46,877 bases of DNA, taken from the NCBI GenBank assembly GCA_030826265.1, contig JAPJOH010000019.1, positions 1-46,877 on the forward strand, read 5' to 3'. Source of the stretch: Collinsella aerofaciens (GTDB taxonomy: Bacteria > Actinomycetota > Coriobacteriia > Coriobacteriales > Coriobacteriaceae). This document shows, piece by piece, positions 1 to 7,562 of this stretch (its first letter is position 1; each line of letters begins with the position of its first letter). Below the pieces are notes generated by a model. It was not told where the DNA came from. It ran no database searches and worked only from the letters and a program-made list of their open reading frames with translations. Made by a program: the position numbers and the translations under genes.

Positions 1-278
1 GCCGCGCGGCAAGGAGATATATTGCCAGACCGGAGGGCCCCCGTGGGCGGGAATCCAGCACTCCATATTTTGTTCACAAATGAATAGAACCCTCAGTTGC
101 TTCACTGAGGCCGTATTCGAAGCAGCAGCTTCTGATATTGGCGATGACCAGCTGGTTTAAAGGTGTTAAGGCATCGGTCATCTCTGGAGCGCCACTTTAC
201 TCCAAAAGCATCAGCTATTTGTTTCCCGTCGGTAAAAGGCAGATTTTGTTCGCCAAGCGTTCTTATATATAGATAGAT
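1..278. other. Left edge without a supported gene
   Basis: No reading frame here is convincing. A 72-codon minus-strand frame crosses the region, but it begins inside the terminator at 306-335, has no ribosome binding site and resembles no family I know. A short hairpin (CCTCAG / CTGAGG) lies near 91-110. The region may be the end of something outside the window. Confidence 0.5.
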
Positions 279-367
279 ACGGGTTCGAACCCGTGCACCG
301 GCAACAAAAAAGACGGCCAACCGAAGTTGACCGTCTCAACAATCTTTGGGTGGGCCGTCTGGGGTTC
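279..367. repeat. Upstream copy of tandem repeat at the tRNA-Lys 3' end
   Basis: This block repeats the organisation of 409-497. A run of about 33 bases from ACGGGTTCGAACCC through GCACCGGCAAC and a run of six A matches 409-441 with one mismatch. Next comes a terminator-like hairpin, then GTGGGCCGTC-T-GGGGTTC at about 350-367, which matches the 3' end of the intact tRNA-Lys gene (477-496) apart from the marked base. After the T-arm beginning it diverges into GC-rich palindromes (368-408). It reads as a truncated, rearranged tRNA-Lys 3' end plus its terminator. Whether duplication or an integration scar produced it cannot be told from sequence alone. Confidence 0.65.
306..335 (-). terminator. 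Rho-independent terminator (repeat copy)
   Basis: On the minus strand a 10-bp stem, GACGGTCAAC / GTTGGCCGTC with a TTCG loop and one G-T pair, is followed by six T. It lies downstream of the truncated tRNA-Lys 3' end copy and has the same architecture as the terminator at 436-465. Confidence 0.75.
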
Positions 368-408
368 AGCCTGCTCCGCAGGCGGCCGCTGCGGCGCTCC
401 GCGCCCCG

Positions 409-497
409 ACGGGTTCGAACCCATGCACCGGCAACAAAAAAGCGACCAACCGGAGTCGATCGCTTTCTTTTCTATGGTGGGCCGTCAGGGGTTCGAA
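409..497. repeat. Downstream copy of tandem repeat, overlapping tRNA-Lys
   Basis: This is the second copy of the block described at 279-367. It includes the self-complementary GGGTTCGAACCC core near 411-422, the GCACCGGCAAC-A6 segment, the true tRNA-Lys terminator and the 3' end of the intact tRNA. Confidence 0.6.
436..465 (-). terminator. Terminator of tRNA-Lys
   Basis: On the minus strand, immediately downstream of tRNA-Lys, a roughly 9-bp stem (GCGATCGAC / GTTGGTCGC, TCCG loop, with G-T pairs) is followed by a run of six T. Confidence 0.8.
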
Positions 498-550
498 CCC
501 TGGACCTTGGGATTAAAAGTCCCCTGCTCTGCCAGCTGAGCTAACGGCCC
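475..550 (-). tRNA. tRNA-Lys (anticodon UUU)
   Basis: The 76-nt minus-strand sequence folds as a full cloverleaf. The acceptor strands GGGCCGT / ACGGCCC pair perfectly. The D-arm AGCTCAGCTGGCAGAGC is present. The anticodon loop CTTTTAA gives anticodon TTT, and the T-arm is CAGGG-TTCGAAC-CCCTG. The discriminator is A and the CCA end is encoded. A promoter lies at 560-588 and a terminator at 436-465. Confidence 0.97.
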
Positions 551-559
551 GCGGGTGGC

Positions 560-588
560 ATTGTACCACGGTCTGGGACTATTCCCAA
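560..588 (-). promoter_or_regulatory. Promoter of tRNA-Lys
   Basis: The minus strand has TTGGGA (588-583), a 17-bp spacer and TACAAT (565-560), ten bases before the tRNA. The -35 box lies inside the last codons of the upstream aminopeptidase gene. Confidence 0.6.
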
Positions 589-1859
589 CTCCATTGGCCG
601 TTCTGGAAAATTACAACTTCACGTCCATCAGGCGTAATGCCCGTAATATCGATGTCGTCCGTGCCGATCATAAAATCGACGTGCGTGCTCGAGACGTTAA
701 CACCATGCTCCAGGAGCTCCTCCTTGGACATGTCGTACCCACCCTCGATGCATTCGGGGAAACCGACACCTAGCGCGAGATGGCAGCTAGCGTTCTCGTC
801 ATAGAGCGTATCGTAGAACAGAACACCACTTTCGCGGATCGGCGTGTTCTTGGAAATGAGCGCGACCTCTCCCAGGTGAGCAGCGCCCTCGTCAGTATCG
901 ATGATACTTGCGAGCGTTACCTTGCCCACGCGGGCGTCGTAGTCCACCACGCGGCCGCCCTCGAACTTAATCCAAAAATCGTCGACTTTATTGCCGTGGT
1001 GGATGAGCGGCATGGCCGAGTACACGATACCGTCGGCGCGCATGCGATCGGGCGAAGTGAAGACTTCCTCGGTGGGAATGTTGGGGAAGAAGGGGTGCCC
1101 ATCGGGCGTCTTGCCCTTGCCGCCGGCCCACTCGTGACCTTTCGTCATGCCAATCGTCAGATCGGTTCCATTTGCCGCGGTGTAATGCAGGTAGTCGAAA
1201 CGATTGTCGTTCAGGAAACGCAGGTTCTTTTCGAATGCGGCGTCATGGAGTTCCCAGTCACTCTCTGGGTCCTGGCCATCGGCGCGAGCGGTGTGCAGAA
1301 TCGCATTCCACAGCTTATAGATTGCAACCTCATCGGCGTCTCCCGGGAACACCTCGCGCGCCCAAGCCACGACCGGAGCGCCGGCGATGCACCACGGATT
1401 GATGTTGTAATCCAGTCCACGGCGGAAAACTTTGCACTGCGTATTCCTCGCCTTTGATGCCGCGGCCGGCTTGGCTGGATCGATGCCCTTGAGGGCCGCG
1501 GGATCCGCACCCTCGATAAAGACAAAGCAGGCACCATCCTGAGCCAAGGAATCCAGCTGCATGCGCTTCCACTCGGGTGTCTGCTCAAAATAGCTTTTCT
1601 CGACATGCTCGTACGTGAGCCTCGTCACGGCATCATCGGCCCAAATGACCGTCACGTGGCCGGCGCCGGCAGCATAGGCCTCCGCGACCACCACGCGCGC
1701 AAACGGCGCGCACTCGACCGGAGACTGAACGACGACCTCCTGGCCGGGCTTGACGTTTACGCCCTTGCGGACGACCAGGCGCGCGTAGTTTTTAATCTTG
1801 GGCTCCAGGGCCTTCATGCCCCCCAGAGCCTCTTCGACCGTCAGGGCAGTTCGAATCAT
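579..1859 (-). CDS. M29-family metallo-aminopeptidase (AmpS/PepS-like)
   Basis: Predicted cytoplasmic metallo-aminopeptidase of family M29, which removes N-terminal residues from peptides and usually needs two Co or Zn ions. About 426 residues, close to the usual 400-420. The family's metal-ligand regions are recognisable: the NIPTEEVFTSPD segment, the GEVALISKNTPI segment, the ENASCHLALG segment, and the C-terminal HVDFMIGTDDIDITG block. The frame could open at 1871, but I chose the ATG at 1859 because GGAG lies 7 bases upstream of it, overlapping the first ATG. It is a single-gene unit, preceded by the terminator at 1887-1918 and followed by tRNA-Lys. The physiological substrate cannot be read from sequence. 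Confidence 0.9.
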   Translation of the reverse strand: MIRTALTVEEALGGMKALEPKIKNYARLVVRKGVNVKPGQEVVVQSPVECAPFARVVVAEAYAAGAGHVTVIWADDAVTRLTYEHVEKSYFEQTPEWKRMQLDSLAQDGACFVFIEGADPAALKGIDPAKPAAASKARNTQCKVFRRGLDYNINPWCIAGAPVVAWAREVFPGDADEVAIYKLWNAILHTARADGQDPESDWELHDAAFEKNLRFLNDNRFDYLHYTAANGTDLTIGMTKGHEWAGGKGKTPDGHPFFPNIPTEEVFTSPDRMRADGIVYSAMPLIHHGNKVDDFWIKFEGGRVVDYDARVGKVTLASIIDTDEGAAHLGEVALISKNTPIRESGVLFYDTLYDENASCHLALGVGFPECIEGGYDMSKEELLEHGVNVSSTHVDFMIGTDDIDITGITPDGREVVIFQNGQWSWE

Positions 1860-1886
1860 GTGCCACTCCATCTATCTATAGAACAG

Positions 1887-1918
1887 TAAAAAGGCGCGCC
1901 GCAAAAACGACGCGCCTT
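1887..1918 (-). terminator. Terminator of the purC-membrane protein unit
   Basis: An 8-bp stem AAGGCGCG / CGCGCCTT with a 12-nt loop is followed on the minus strand by a T-run. The stem is flanked by A and T and could also work on the plus strand. Confidence 0.8.
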
Positions 1919-1948
1919 ATATCTTAGCGATATGTATGGATACAAACG

Positions 1949-2524
1949 CTACTTCTTCTTGGAGTCCTTCTTGTCCTCCTCGGCAGCCGAGCGTTCGATA
2001 AGAGCGTTGAGCTTGTTCTCGGACATGCCCTCGGCCTGCGTGCGGTACATGTTGCGCAGGGGACGAATACGAACGAAGTCGTAGATAAAATCACCCAAAA
2101 TGATGACATAGGACAAAACGATGCCGACCATCTGGACGGGACTGGACACCGTGCCGCCGGGAGCGAAGTAGAGCGAAGCCCAAATTGCCACGACGAGTAC
2201 CATACCGATGGCGAGCACGGCCCACCAGATACGACGGCGCTTGGTGTAGTCCTCGTCCTGCTTGAGGAGAATATTCGACACCGTGTAGATACGATCCTCG
2301 CGAGCACGCTGTTGGGCCTTGCGGGCGCGCTTCTCCTCCTTGGAAAGGCCTTCCAGGTTTTCACCCTTCTCGAGCTCTTTGCGGCGTGCCTTAGACGAAG
2401 CCGGCACGACGCGAACGGAGCTCGCTGCCTGGCGGGCGGGTTTAGCAGATGCGGCGGACTTGCGCGCAACCCCGGTAACCTCGTGGGATTGCGTGCGCTT
2501 GTTCGTGGCGCTACGGGTACTCAC
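1949..2524 (-). CDS. Small membrane protein, function unknown
   Basis: 191 residues that I do not assign to a characterised family. The N-terminal third (about 1-95) is basic and Ala/Lys/Arg-rich with a likely coiled segment (KARRKELEKGENLEG, KEEKRARKAQQRARED). Two hydrophobic segments follow, at about 100-122 and 130-150, then a charged C-terminus ending in DKKDSKKK. The start is GTG directly after the purC stop (TAAGTG), with AAGGAG 9 bases upstream inside the last purC codons, so translation is probably coupled to purC. The two share a transcript ending at 1887-1918. Nothing else links it to purine synthesis. Confidence 0.75.
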   Translation of the reverse strand: MSTRSATNKRTQSHEVTGVARKSAASAKPARQAASSVRVVPASSKARRKELEKGENLEGLSKEEKRARKAQQRAREDRIYTVSNILLKQDEDYTKRRRIWWAVLAIGMVLVVAIWASLYFAPGGTVSSPVQMVGIVLSYVIILGDFIYDFVRIRPLRNMYRTQAEGMSENKLNALIERSAAEEDKKDSKKK

Positions 2525-3412
2525 TTATGCGTTCTCCTTCATGCTTGTGAACTGGGAGCCCGTGATGATCTGGAAGGCCTCGCGATAGCGCTCGGACGTG
2601 CCATCGATGACCTCGGCGGGCAGGTGCGGGGTCTCCCCCGTCATATCCCAGTTGGCCTTGAGCCAATTGCGGACGAATTGCTTGTCGTAGCTGGGCTGAA
2701 TCTTGCCCTCCTCGTAGCTGGCGGCAGGCCAGAAACGGCTGGAGTCGGGCGTGAGGCACTCGTCGATCAGCGTAACCTTGCCATCGATGACACCGAACTC
2801 GAACTTGGTGTCGGCGATGATGATGCCACGGGTCGCGGCGTACTCGGCAGCGGCCTTGTAGATCTTGAGGGAAAGGTCGCGAATCTGCGTGGCGATGTCC
2901 TCGCCCACGATCTCGCAGCAACGCTCGAACGAGATGTTCTCGTCGTGGTCACCGATCTCGGCCTTCGTGGACGGCGTGAACAGCGGCTCAGGAAGCTTGG
3001 AGGCCTCGGTCAGACCCTCAGGCAGCTGAATGCCGCAGACGGTGCCGTTCTCGTCATAGGTCTTCTTGCCCGAACCGGTCAGATAGCCGCGGACGATGCA
3101 CTCGATAGGAATCGTCTGGGCCTTCTTAACCAGCATGGCGCGGCCAGCGAGGTAGTCACGATACTCAGCAAACTCCTCGGGGAAATCCGCCGGGTCGATG
3201 GAAACGAGATGGTTGGGAACGATGTCGGCAAACTTATCGAACCAGAATGCCGAGATACGATTGAGCACCTCTCCCTTAAACGGAATCTCGTCGGGAAGAA
3301 TGAAGTCGAACGCAGAAATGCGGTCGGTGGCGACCATCAGCAGGTTTTCACCGGCATCATAAATATCACGAACCTTGCCACGGGAATCCGGACGACGCTC
3401 CATCGTTGTCAC
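2525..3412 (-). CDS. purC: Phosphoribosylaminoimidazole-succinocarboxamide synthase
   Basis: SAICAR synthetase of de novo purine synthesis: joins aspartate to CAIR using ATP. Family signatures include GKVRDIYD near the N-terminus, ATDRISAFDF, the IECIVRGYLTGSG stretch, the ADTKFEFG segment and LIDECLTPDSSRFWP. About 295 residues, in the normal range of the longer bacterial/yeast form. The open frame starts at 3421 with a GTG that overlaps the Shine-Dalgarno. The GTG at 3412 has AAGGAG 8 bases upstream and is the better start. It is the first gene of a two-gene unit. purB, a later step of the same pathway, lies at 14-15 kb, so the pathway is not one operon here. Confidence 0.95.
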   Translation of the reverse strand: MTTMERRPDSRGKVRDIYDAGENLLMVATDRISAFDFILPDEIPFKGEVLNRISAFWFDKFADIVPNHLVSIDPADFPEEFAEYRDYLAGRAMLVKKAQTIPIECIVRGYLTGSGKKTYDENGTVCGIQLPEGLTEASKLPEPLFTPSTKAEIGDHDENISFERCCEIVGEDIATQIRDLSLKIYKAAAEYAATRGIIIADTKFEFGVIDGKVTLIDECLTPDSSRFWPAASYEEGKIQPSYDKQFVRNWLKANWDMTGETPHLPAEVIDGTSERYREAFQIITGSQFTSMKENA

Positions 3413-3443
3413 GTGAGTCACTCCTTACCTAAATACGACAGAA

Positions 3444-3463
3444 ATGCGGGTTCTTTCCCGCAT
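3444..3463 (-). terminator. Possible weak terminator between the kinase gene and purC
   Basis: A 7-bp stem ATGCGGG / CCCGCAT with a 6-nt loop is followed on the minus strand by TTCTGT. The T-run is poor. It may end the kinase transcript or attenuate read-through into purC. Confidence 0.4.
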
Positions 3464-3521
3464 GTTTTCGCAAACTCGGAGCGGCAGGGACGCGGCCCCT
3501 CCTTCACCGAATAGCGAAAAG

Positions 3522-5087
3522 CTAGTGCTCCATTGTAGTAGATGCCGCGTCCGCCGTGTGCTCGCGGGGCAGATGAATTGTAAAAGTCGTACCCTTTCCA
3601 AGCTCCGACTCCACGGATATGTAGCCATGGTGACGCTCGACGATCTGCTTGGTCACGGCGAGGCCAACGCCCAGGCCGCCAGCTTCGCGGGCGCGGCTGG
3701 CATCGGCGCGCCAAAACCGCCCGAAGATGCGCGACAGATCGTCCTTGGCAATACCGATACCGGTATCCGAAACGGCAATACTGACATGCTTGCGGTCACT
3801 GAGCACCGACACCACGACCCAACCGCCCTCGGGGGTGTAGCGCATGGCGTTGCTCATGAGGTTGATGACGCATTGCGTGATCATGTCGGGATCGGCTTCG
3901 ACGACATCGTCGTGCCCCTGGGTTTCATCTGCAAAGCGAAGACGAAGGTCACGGTCGGCAAACAGACGCTCCTGGCCGTTCACAATCGATCGCACGAACG
4001 GAACCATGTCCACCGGTTCTAGATTGAGCGGAGCCGTGCTGTTTTCCATACGCGATAGGTCGAGCATCTGCTGCACCAGACGAGCCAGGCGACGCGTCTC
4101 GGAAGCGACCGTCTCCAGGTGTTCGTCGTCGGTGGGATACACACCGTCTTGCATGGCCTCGACCGTTGCAAGCATGGCCATGAGCGGCGTGCGCAGCTCG
4201 TGGGCAACATCAGAGGTCAGGCGCTTCTCGTGCTTCATATCTTTCTCGAGTGAGGTGGCCATCTCGTCGAAGGTCTCTCCCAGCTGATCGATCTCGTCAT
4301 CACCGCGCAGTCCCGTGCGAGCCGACAGGTCGCCGTCACGGATTTGCTTTGCGGTACTGGTGATGCGATGAATCGGCTTGGTGAGCATGCGCGACACGAG
4401 CGATCCGATAACGACCGAAATGCAGATTGCAACAACCGCGGCGAGGGCCATGGCGTTAAAGGTCTTCTCCCTAAACGCAGAGTCCGCCTTGGTGAGCAGC
4501 GCGTCGGAACCGATGGCCCACAGCTTTACCTGTCCGACATGCTCGCCGGAAGACGTTACAATCTCGACGTTAGCAACGCTATCGGAGTCGGTTGGAGCAG
4601 ACGAGACCGGGCTATGCGATGCCCTCTTGCCGCTCGTGTCGTCGGTCGTAGCCTGGTTTTCGCGTACATCGGCGGTGGCGCTTGCCGAGGGCCAGGAATC
4701 GTCATAAACGATCACGCCCTTTTTATTGACGACCTGCATACCCAGATCGTCGGAAACCAAACTCGACGTTGCGACCGTGCGCAGTTCCCCCGCGGTCCAA
4801 GAGCCGTTTTCCTCATATGAGGTTGCCAACTTCTCGGCAGCGGAATTTGCGATTTCGACGATATTGGAGCGTGTGTAATCCGAAAAGACCGTGCCCCACA
4901 CAACAGAGACAACGCCCACCAGCACCAATACTGTCATGAGCGATGTCAAAGCAAAAGCCAGGGCCATACGCGAGGGATAGCTCATCGTCGGCCGTGAATC
5001 GGAACGAGGCGTGTTCCAACTTGCCTTGGAACCCGCCTCGCTCTCCTGCTTGTGCTTTTGTCCGATTTCAAAGCGCGCAGGTGTCAT
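3522..5087 (-). CDS. Membrane sensor histidine kinase (HAMP)
   Basis: Sensor kinase partner of the response regulator upstream. About 521 residues. Order: a cytoplasmic N-tail, membrane segment about 41-67, an extracytoplasmic region about 68-210 with a low-complexity Ser/Thr/Asp stretch, membrane segment about 212-233, HAMP about 234-285, and a DHp domain with H-box SDVAHELRTPL (phosphoacceptor His296). The catalytic domain has an N-box (INLMSNAMRYT), G1 (DTGIGI) and G2 (GGLGVGLAV). The ATG at 5087 lies 11 bases after the regulator stop, with AAGG as a modest binding site. All catalytic motifs are intact. The extracytoplasmic domain does not reveal its signal. Confidence 0.92.
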   Translation of the reverse strand: MTPARFEIGQKHKQESEAGSKASWNTPRSDSRPTMSYPSRMALAFALTSLMTVLVLVGVVSVVWGTVFSDYTRSNIVEIANSAAEKLATSYEENGSWTAGELRTVATSSLVSDDLGMQVVNKKGVIVYDDSWPSASATADVRENQATTDDTSGKRASHSPVSSAPTDSDSVANVEIVTSSGEHVGQVKLWAIGSDALLTKADSAFREKTFNAMALAAVVAICISVVIGSLVSRMLTKPIHRITSTAKQIRDGDLSARTGLRGDDEIDQLGETFDEMATSLEKDMKHEKRLTSDVAHELRTPLMAMLATVEAMQDGVYPTDDEHLETVASETRRLARLVQQMLDLSRMENSTAPLNLEPVDMVPFVRSIVNGQERLFADRDLRLRFADETQGHDDVVEADPDMITQCVINLMSNAMRYTPEGGWVVVSVLSDRKHVSIAVSDTGIGIAKDDLSRIFGRFWRADASRAREAGGLGVGLAVTKQIVERHHGYISVESELGKGTTFTIHLPREHTADAASTTMEH

Positions 5088-5098
5088 ATGCGATTACC

Positions 5099-5821
5099 TT
5101 ATTTCTCGTCCGACTTATCGGTCTTGGCCGGAGCCTCAAAACGATAGCCGACGCCGTGGACGGTGTAGAGCCACTTGGGCTTCTTGGGGTCGTCGCCCAG
5201 TTTGGCGCGGAGGTTCTTAACGTGGCTGTCGATGGTGCGCTCGTAACCCTCGAAGTCATACCCGAGCACCTTCTCGACCAGTTCCATGCGGTTATAGACG
5301 CGACCAGGGTGACGGGCAAGCGTGGTGAGCAGCTTGAACTCAGAAGCCGTCAGATCGACTTCCTTGCCCTCGACCAGAATCTTGTGGCCGGAGATGTCGA
5401 TGACCAGATCACCGAAGTCGAGCACCTCGACGGCGGGCTCATCGGCCTGATGGGCACGACGGAACAGAGCGCGGACGCGGGCGACAAGCTCGCGCGGCGA
5501 GAACGGTTTGATCAGATAATCGTCGGCACCGAGCTCGAGACCGATAATACGGTCCTCGATCTCGCCCTTGGCCGTCAGCATGATAATGGGGACATCCGAG
5601 GTATCGCGAATGGTGCGGCAAACGCGCTCGCCGGGAATCTTGGGGAGCATAAGGTCGAGCACAACCAGGTCGAACTGATGCTTCTCGAACTCCTCGATCG
5701 CGGACTGACCGTCACCGACGCCCACAACCCAGTAGCCCTCGCGCTCGAGATAGGCAGCGACAGCGTCACGGATTGCCTTCTCATCCTCGACCAACAGAAT
5801 CTTTTTTGCATCTGAAGCCAT
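5099..5821 (-). CDS. OmpR/PhoB-family response regulator
   Basis: 240-residue transcriptional response regulator. The receiver domain (about 7-120) has the acidic pocket VEDE, phosphoacceptor Asp56 in VVLDLMLP, and the conserved Lys in LIKPF. The C-terminal winged helix (about 140-235) is of the PhoB type, with DLTASEFKLL, the RTIDSHVKNLRAKLG recognition helix, and the wing VHGVGYRF. The frame is open from a TTG at 5842, but the ATG at 5821 follows a G-rich binding site (CAGGGGGG) and matches the usual N-terminus. It is the first gene of the two-component operon. Confidence 0.94.
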   Translation of the reverse strand: MASDAKKILLVEDEKAIRDAVAAYLEREGYWVVGVGDGQSAIEEFEKHQFDLVVLDLMLPKIPGERVCRTIRDTSDVPIIMLTAKGEIEDRIIGLELGADDYLIKPFSPRELVARVRALFRRAHQADEPAVEVLDFGDLVIDISGHKILVEGKEVDLTASEFKLLTTLARHPGRVYNRMELVEKVLGYDFEGYERTIDSHVKNLRAKLGDDPKKPKWLYTVHGVGYRFEAPAKTDKSDEK

Positions 5822-5876
5822 AACACGGCCCCCCTGTCTCAATTAGCTAAGAACAAGCCCATTTTAACGCACCTGA

Positions 5877-5915
5877 GCCCACCGAGCGCCGCTATGGCAC
5901 GGCAGCTCGGCGGGC
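5877..5915 (-). terminator. GC-rich hairpin, possible terminator of the lipoprotein unit
   Basis: An 11-bp stem (GCCCACCGAGC / GCTCGGCGGGC, one G-T pair) with extra pairing inside lies between the lipoprotein stop and the regulator start. No clear T-run follows on the minus strand, so termination is uncertain. Confidence 0.4.
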
Positions 5916-5974
5916 GGTACTCACAATTACAACGCGCTTATTCCCCTGTTGACGCCTTTTTAACCCCTCTAAGG

Positions 5975-7186
5975 TCAAAGAGAGAATAGACGTGCGGTAA
6001 CCGTCTCGGGTATACCCTGGCTGTTTCGCACCGTCGCATAGGTAAGGAATGAGTCCGATTTTCCCGCCGTAGCAGGATAATCGCCATATTCCAAAGCACG
6101 ATCGGGCGACAACAGCGAGCCGTAGGTTTTGGCAGAGGTATCGATTAGGAAATGCGATGCCTGGACCTTAACGAGGTATTTATTTTTCTTGCCGGCAGCA
6201 CACGCAAGCGGCTCGCGCGACAGGAAAAGGTACGGCCCGCCCTCGTTGCCGATATACGTGCCCATATTGCCCAGGCTGCCCACGCCGCTATAGGTCGCCT
6301 CGATGGAAAACACAAAGGTATCGCCCATATACACGGCCTCGAAAGGCGAGACCGACGAGGGGAGAACCAGCTGGGCACGCTTGGTGTTGTTGCCGTCGGT
6401 CAGATCGATTGCCGTCATACCGTAGTAGACGCCCTCGTCGTTGTGGACGCGCGGAGAGATGGTCAAGATGCCGTCACTCACGCGCGGGGCGGATGCAAAG
6501 CGACCCGTCGATTTCCAAATTGTCTCGGCCTTGGACTCATCGACCGAGCGGCGATAGCAGAACGAATCGCTGCTCGTTTTATTGCCACTCGACGAAGGCA
6601 TCTTATACCAGACGACCGATGACCCGAACGCCGTGAACAACGGCGGATCGTAGTCCTTGCCGCCCCGGTCGAGTTCAACCACATCACCGGCAAGCGAAGC
6701 TCCTGACAGATTTTGAGCGTAGAGCTTCCACGATGAATTGGCAAAGTTCATCTCAACCCACGTAAACACGCCATCGCCGGCACGGACATCGTAAAACGCG
6801 TACCCGGTGCCCTCGACGGGGTCCTCGATAAGCGTGGTGAGCGAGCCATCGCCCAGGTTGAGCACGCCGAGCGTGTTGGCGTGCAACGCAGATGCGGGTG
6901 CCATCATCGCGGCAGCGTAGTCGCCATCGCAGTAATACAGCAGCGTGCCCAGCGGCAGCGTCCACGAGGCTGCGGGCTCAAGATCGATATCAACAGCTTC
7001 GTACTCATCAGTGATCGAGACAATCTTCGAATCGTCCTTGATAACCTGCGGCTCGCCAGCGGCGTCATCACTCGTGCCCGTTTTTTTCGAGCAACCGGCC
7101 AGTACGGCAGCAGCACCGGTAGCGGCGCCACCCAGCACAAAACCTCGACGCGTTATTCCATTCTTAAAGCGATCAGCGATGCTCAT
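5975..7186 (-). CDS. Tat-exported lipoprotein, function unknown
   Basis: 403 residues. The N-terminus has a twin-arginine motif (TRRGFVLGG), a hydrophobic core, and a lipobox ending VLAGC, so it is probably exported folded by Tat and lipid-anchored outside the membrane. The mature part is rich in beta-strand-like alternation (for example WTLPLGTLLYYCDGDYAA and SVVWYKMPSS) and could form a beta-propeller-like fold, but I see no clear repeat motif or catalytic residues. The ATG at 7186 overlaps the stop of the TSCPD gene by one base (TAATG), so the two are coupled. The open frame extends to 7240, but that start would lose the clean signal sequence. Confidence 0.8.
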   Translation of the reverse strand: MSIADRFKNGITRRGFVLGGAATGAAAVLAGCSKKTGTSDDAAGEPQVIKDDSKIVSITDEYEAVDIDLEPAASWTLPLGTLLYYCDGDYAAAMMAPASALHANTLGVLNLGDGSLTTLIEDPVEGTGYAFYDVRAGDGVFTWVEMNFANSSWKLYAQNLSGASLAGDVVELDRGGKDYDPPLFTAFGSSVVWYKMPSSSGNKTSSDSFCYRRSVDESKAETIWKSTGRFASAPRVSDGILTISPRVHNDEGVYYGMTAIDLTDGNNTKRAQLVLPSSVSPFEAVYMGDTFVFSIEATYSGVGSLGNMGTYIGNEGGPYLFLSREPLACAAGKKNKYLVKVQASHFLIDTSAKTYGSLLSPDRALEYGDYPATAGKSDSFLTYATVRNSQGIPETVTARLFSL

Positions 7187-7449
7187 TAGGCGATCTCTGC
7201 GCGAGCGGCCTCGATAGCGCGCGTAAGCTGATCGGCGCAAGAGGTCTTTTTCATACCGCAGGTATTACCGGCGAGAACCTCGATTACGCGATCGGCGGGA
7301 GCGCCCTCGACCAGCCTGGAGATGGCCTTGAGGTTGCCATCGCAGCCGCCAGTAAACTCGACGCCCAGCACCTTGCTGCCATCGTCAGAGAGATTGAGGT
7401 GAATATTGCGAGAGCATACACCCTGAGGCTTGTAGTCAAAACTAATCAT
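7186..7449 (-). CDS. TSCPD-domain protein (TIGR03905-like)
   Basis: 87-residue Cys-rich protein of the small stand-alone TSCPD type, a domain also found at the C-terminus of some class II ribonucleotide reductases. Conserved cysteines appear in GVCSRNI, GGCDGNL and NTCGMKKTSCADQL. A metal-binding or thiol role is plausible, but the function of the small stand-alone family is not established. The ATG at 7449 has AGGGGA upstream. It is coupled by a one-base overlap to the Tat lipoprotein downstream. Confidence 0.85.
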   Translation of the reverse strand: MISFDYKPQGVCSRNIHLNLSDDGSKVLGVEFTGGCDGNLKAISRLVEGAPADRVIEVLAGNTCGMKKTSCADQLTRAIEAARAEIA

Positions 7450-7562
7450 TGAGATCCCCTCTCAGAAAGAAATTTCAGACGTCTATTATCCCCGCCTGGA
7501 CCGACTTATTATCGCAAGCACCGATTCAACATCCTACGATGCTTGGACTGGTGGGGGCAAGA

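Noticed and set aside
279..310. A plus-strand tRNA ending in GCACCGGCAACA
   Set aside because: GGGTTCGAACCC is simply self-complementary; a proper 5-bp T-stem and 7-nt loop do not form and the upstream bases do not fold.
102..320. 72-codon minus-strand frame at the left edge
   Set aside because: It starts within a terminator, lacks a binding site and resembles no family.
780..1457. 225-codon plus-strand frame opposite the aminopeptidase
   Set aside because: It is antisense to a well-supported M29 gene and has no recognisable domain.
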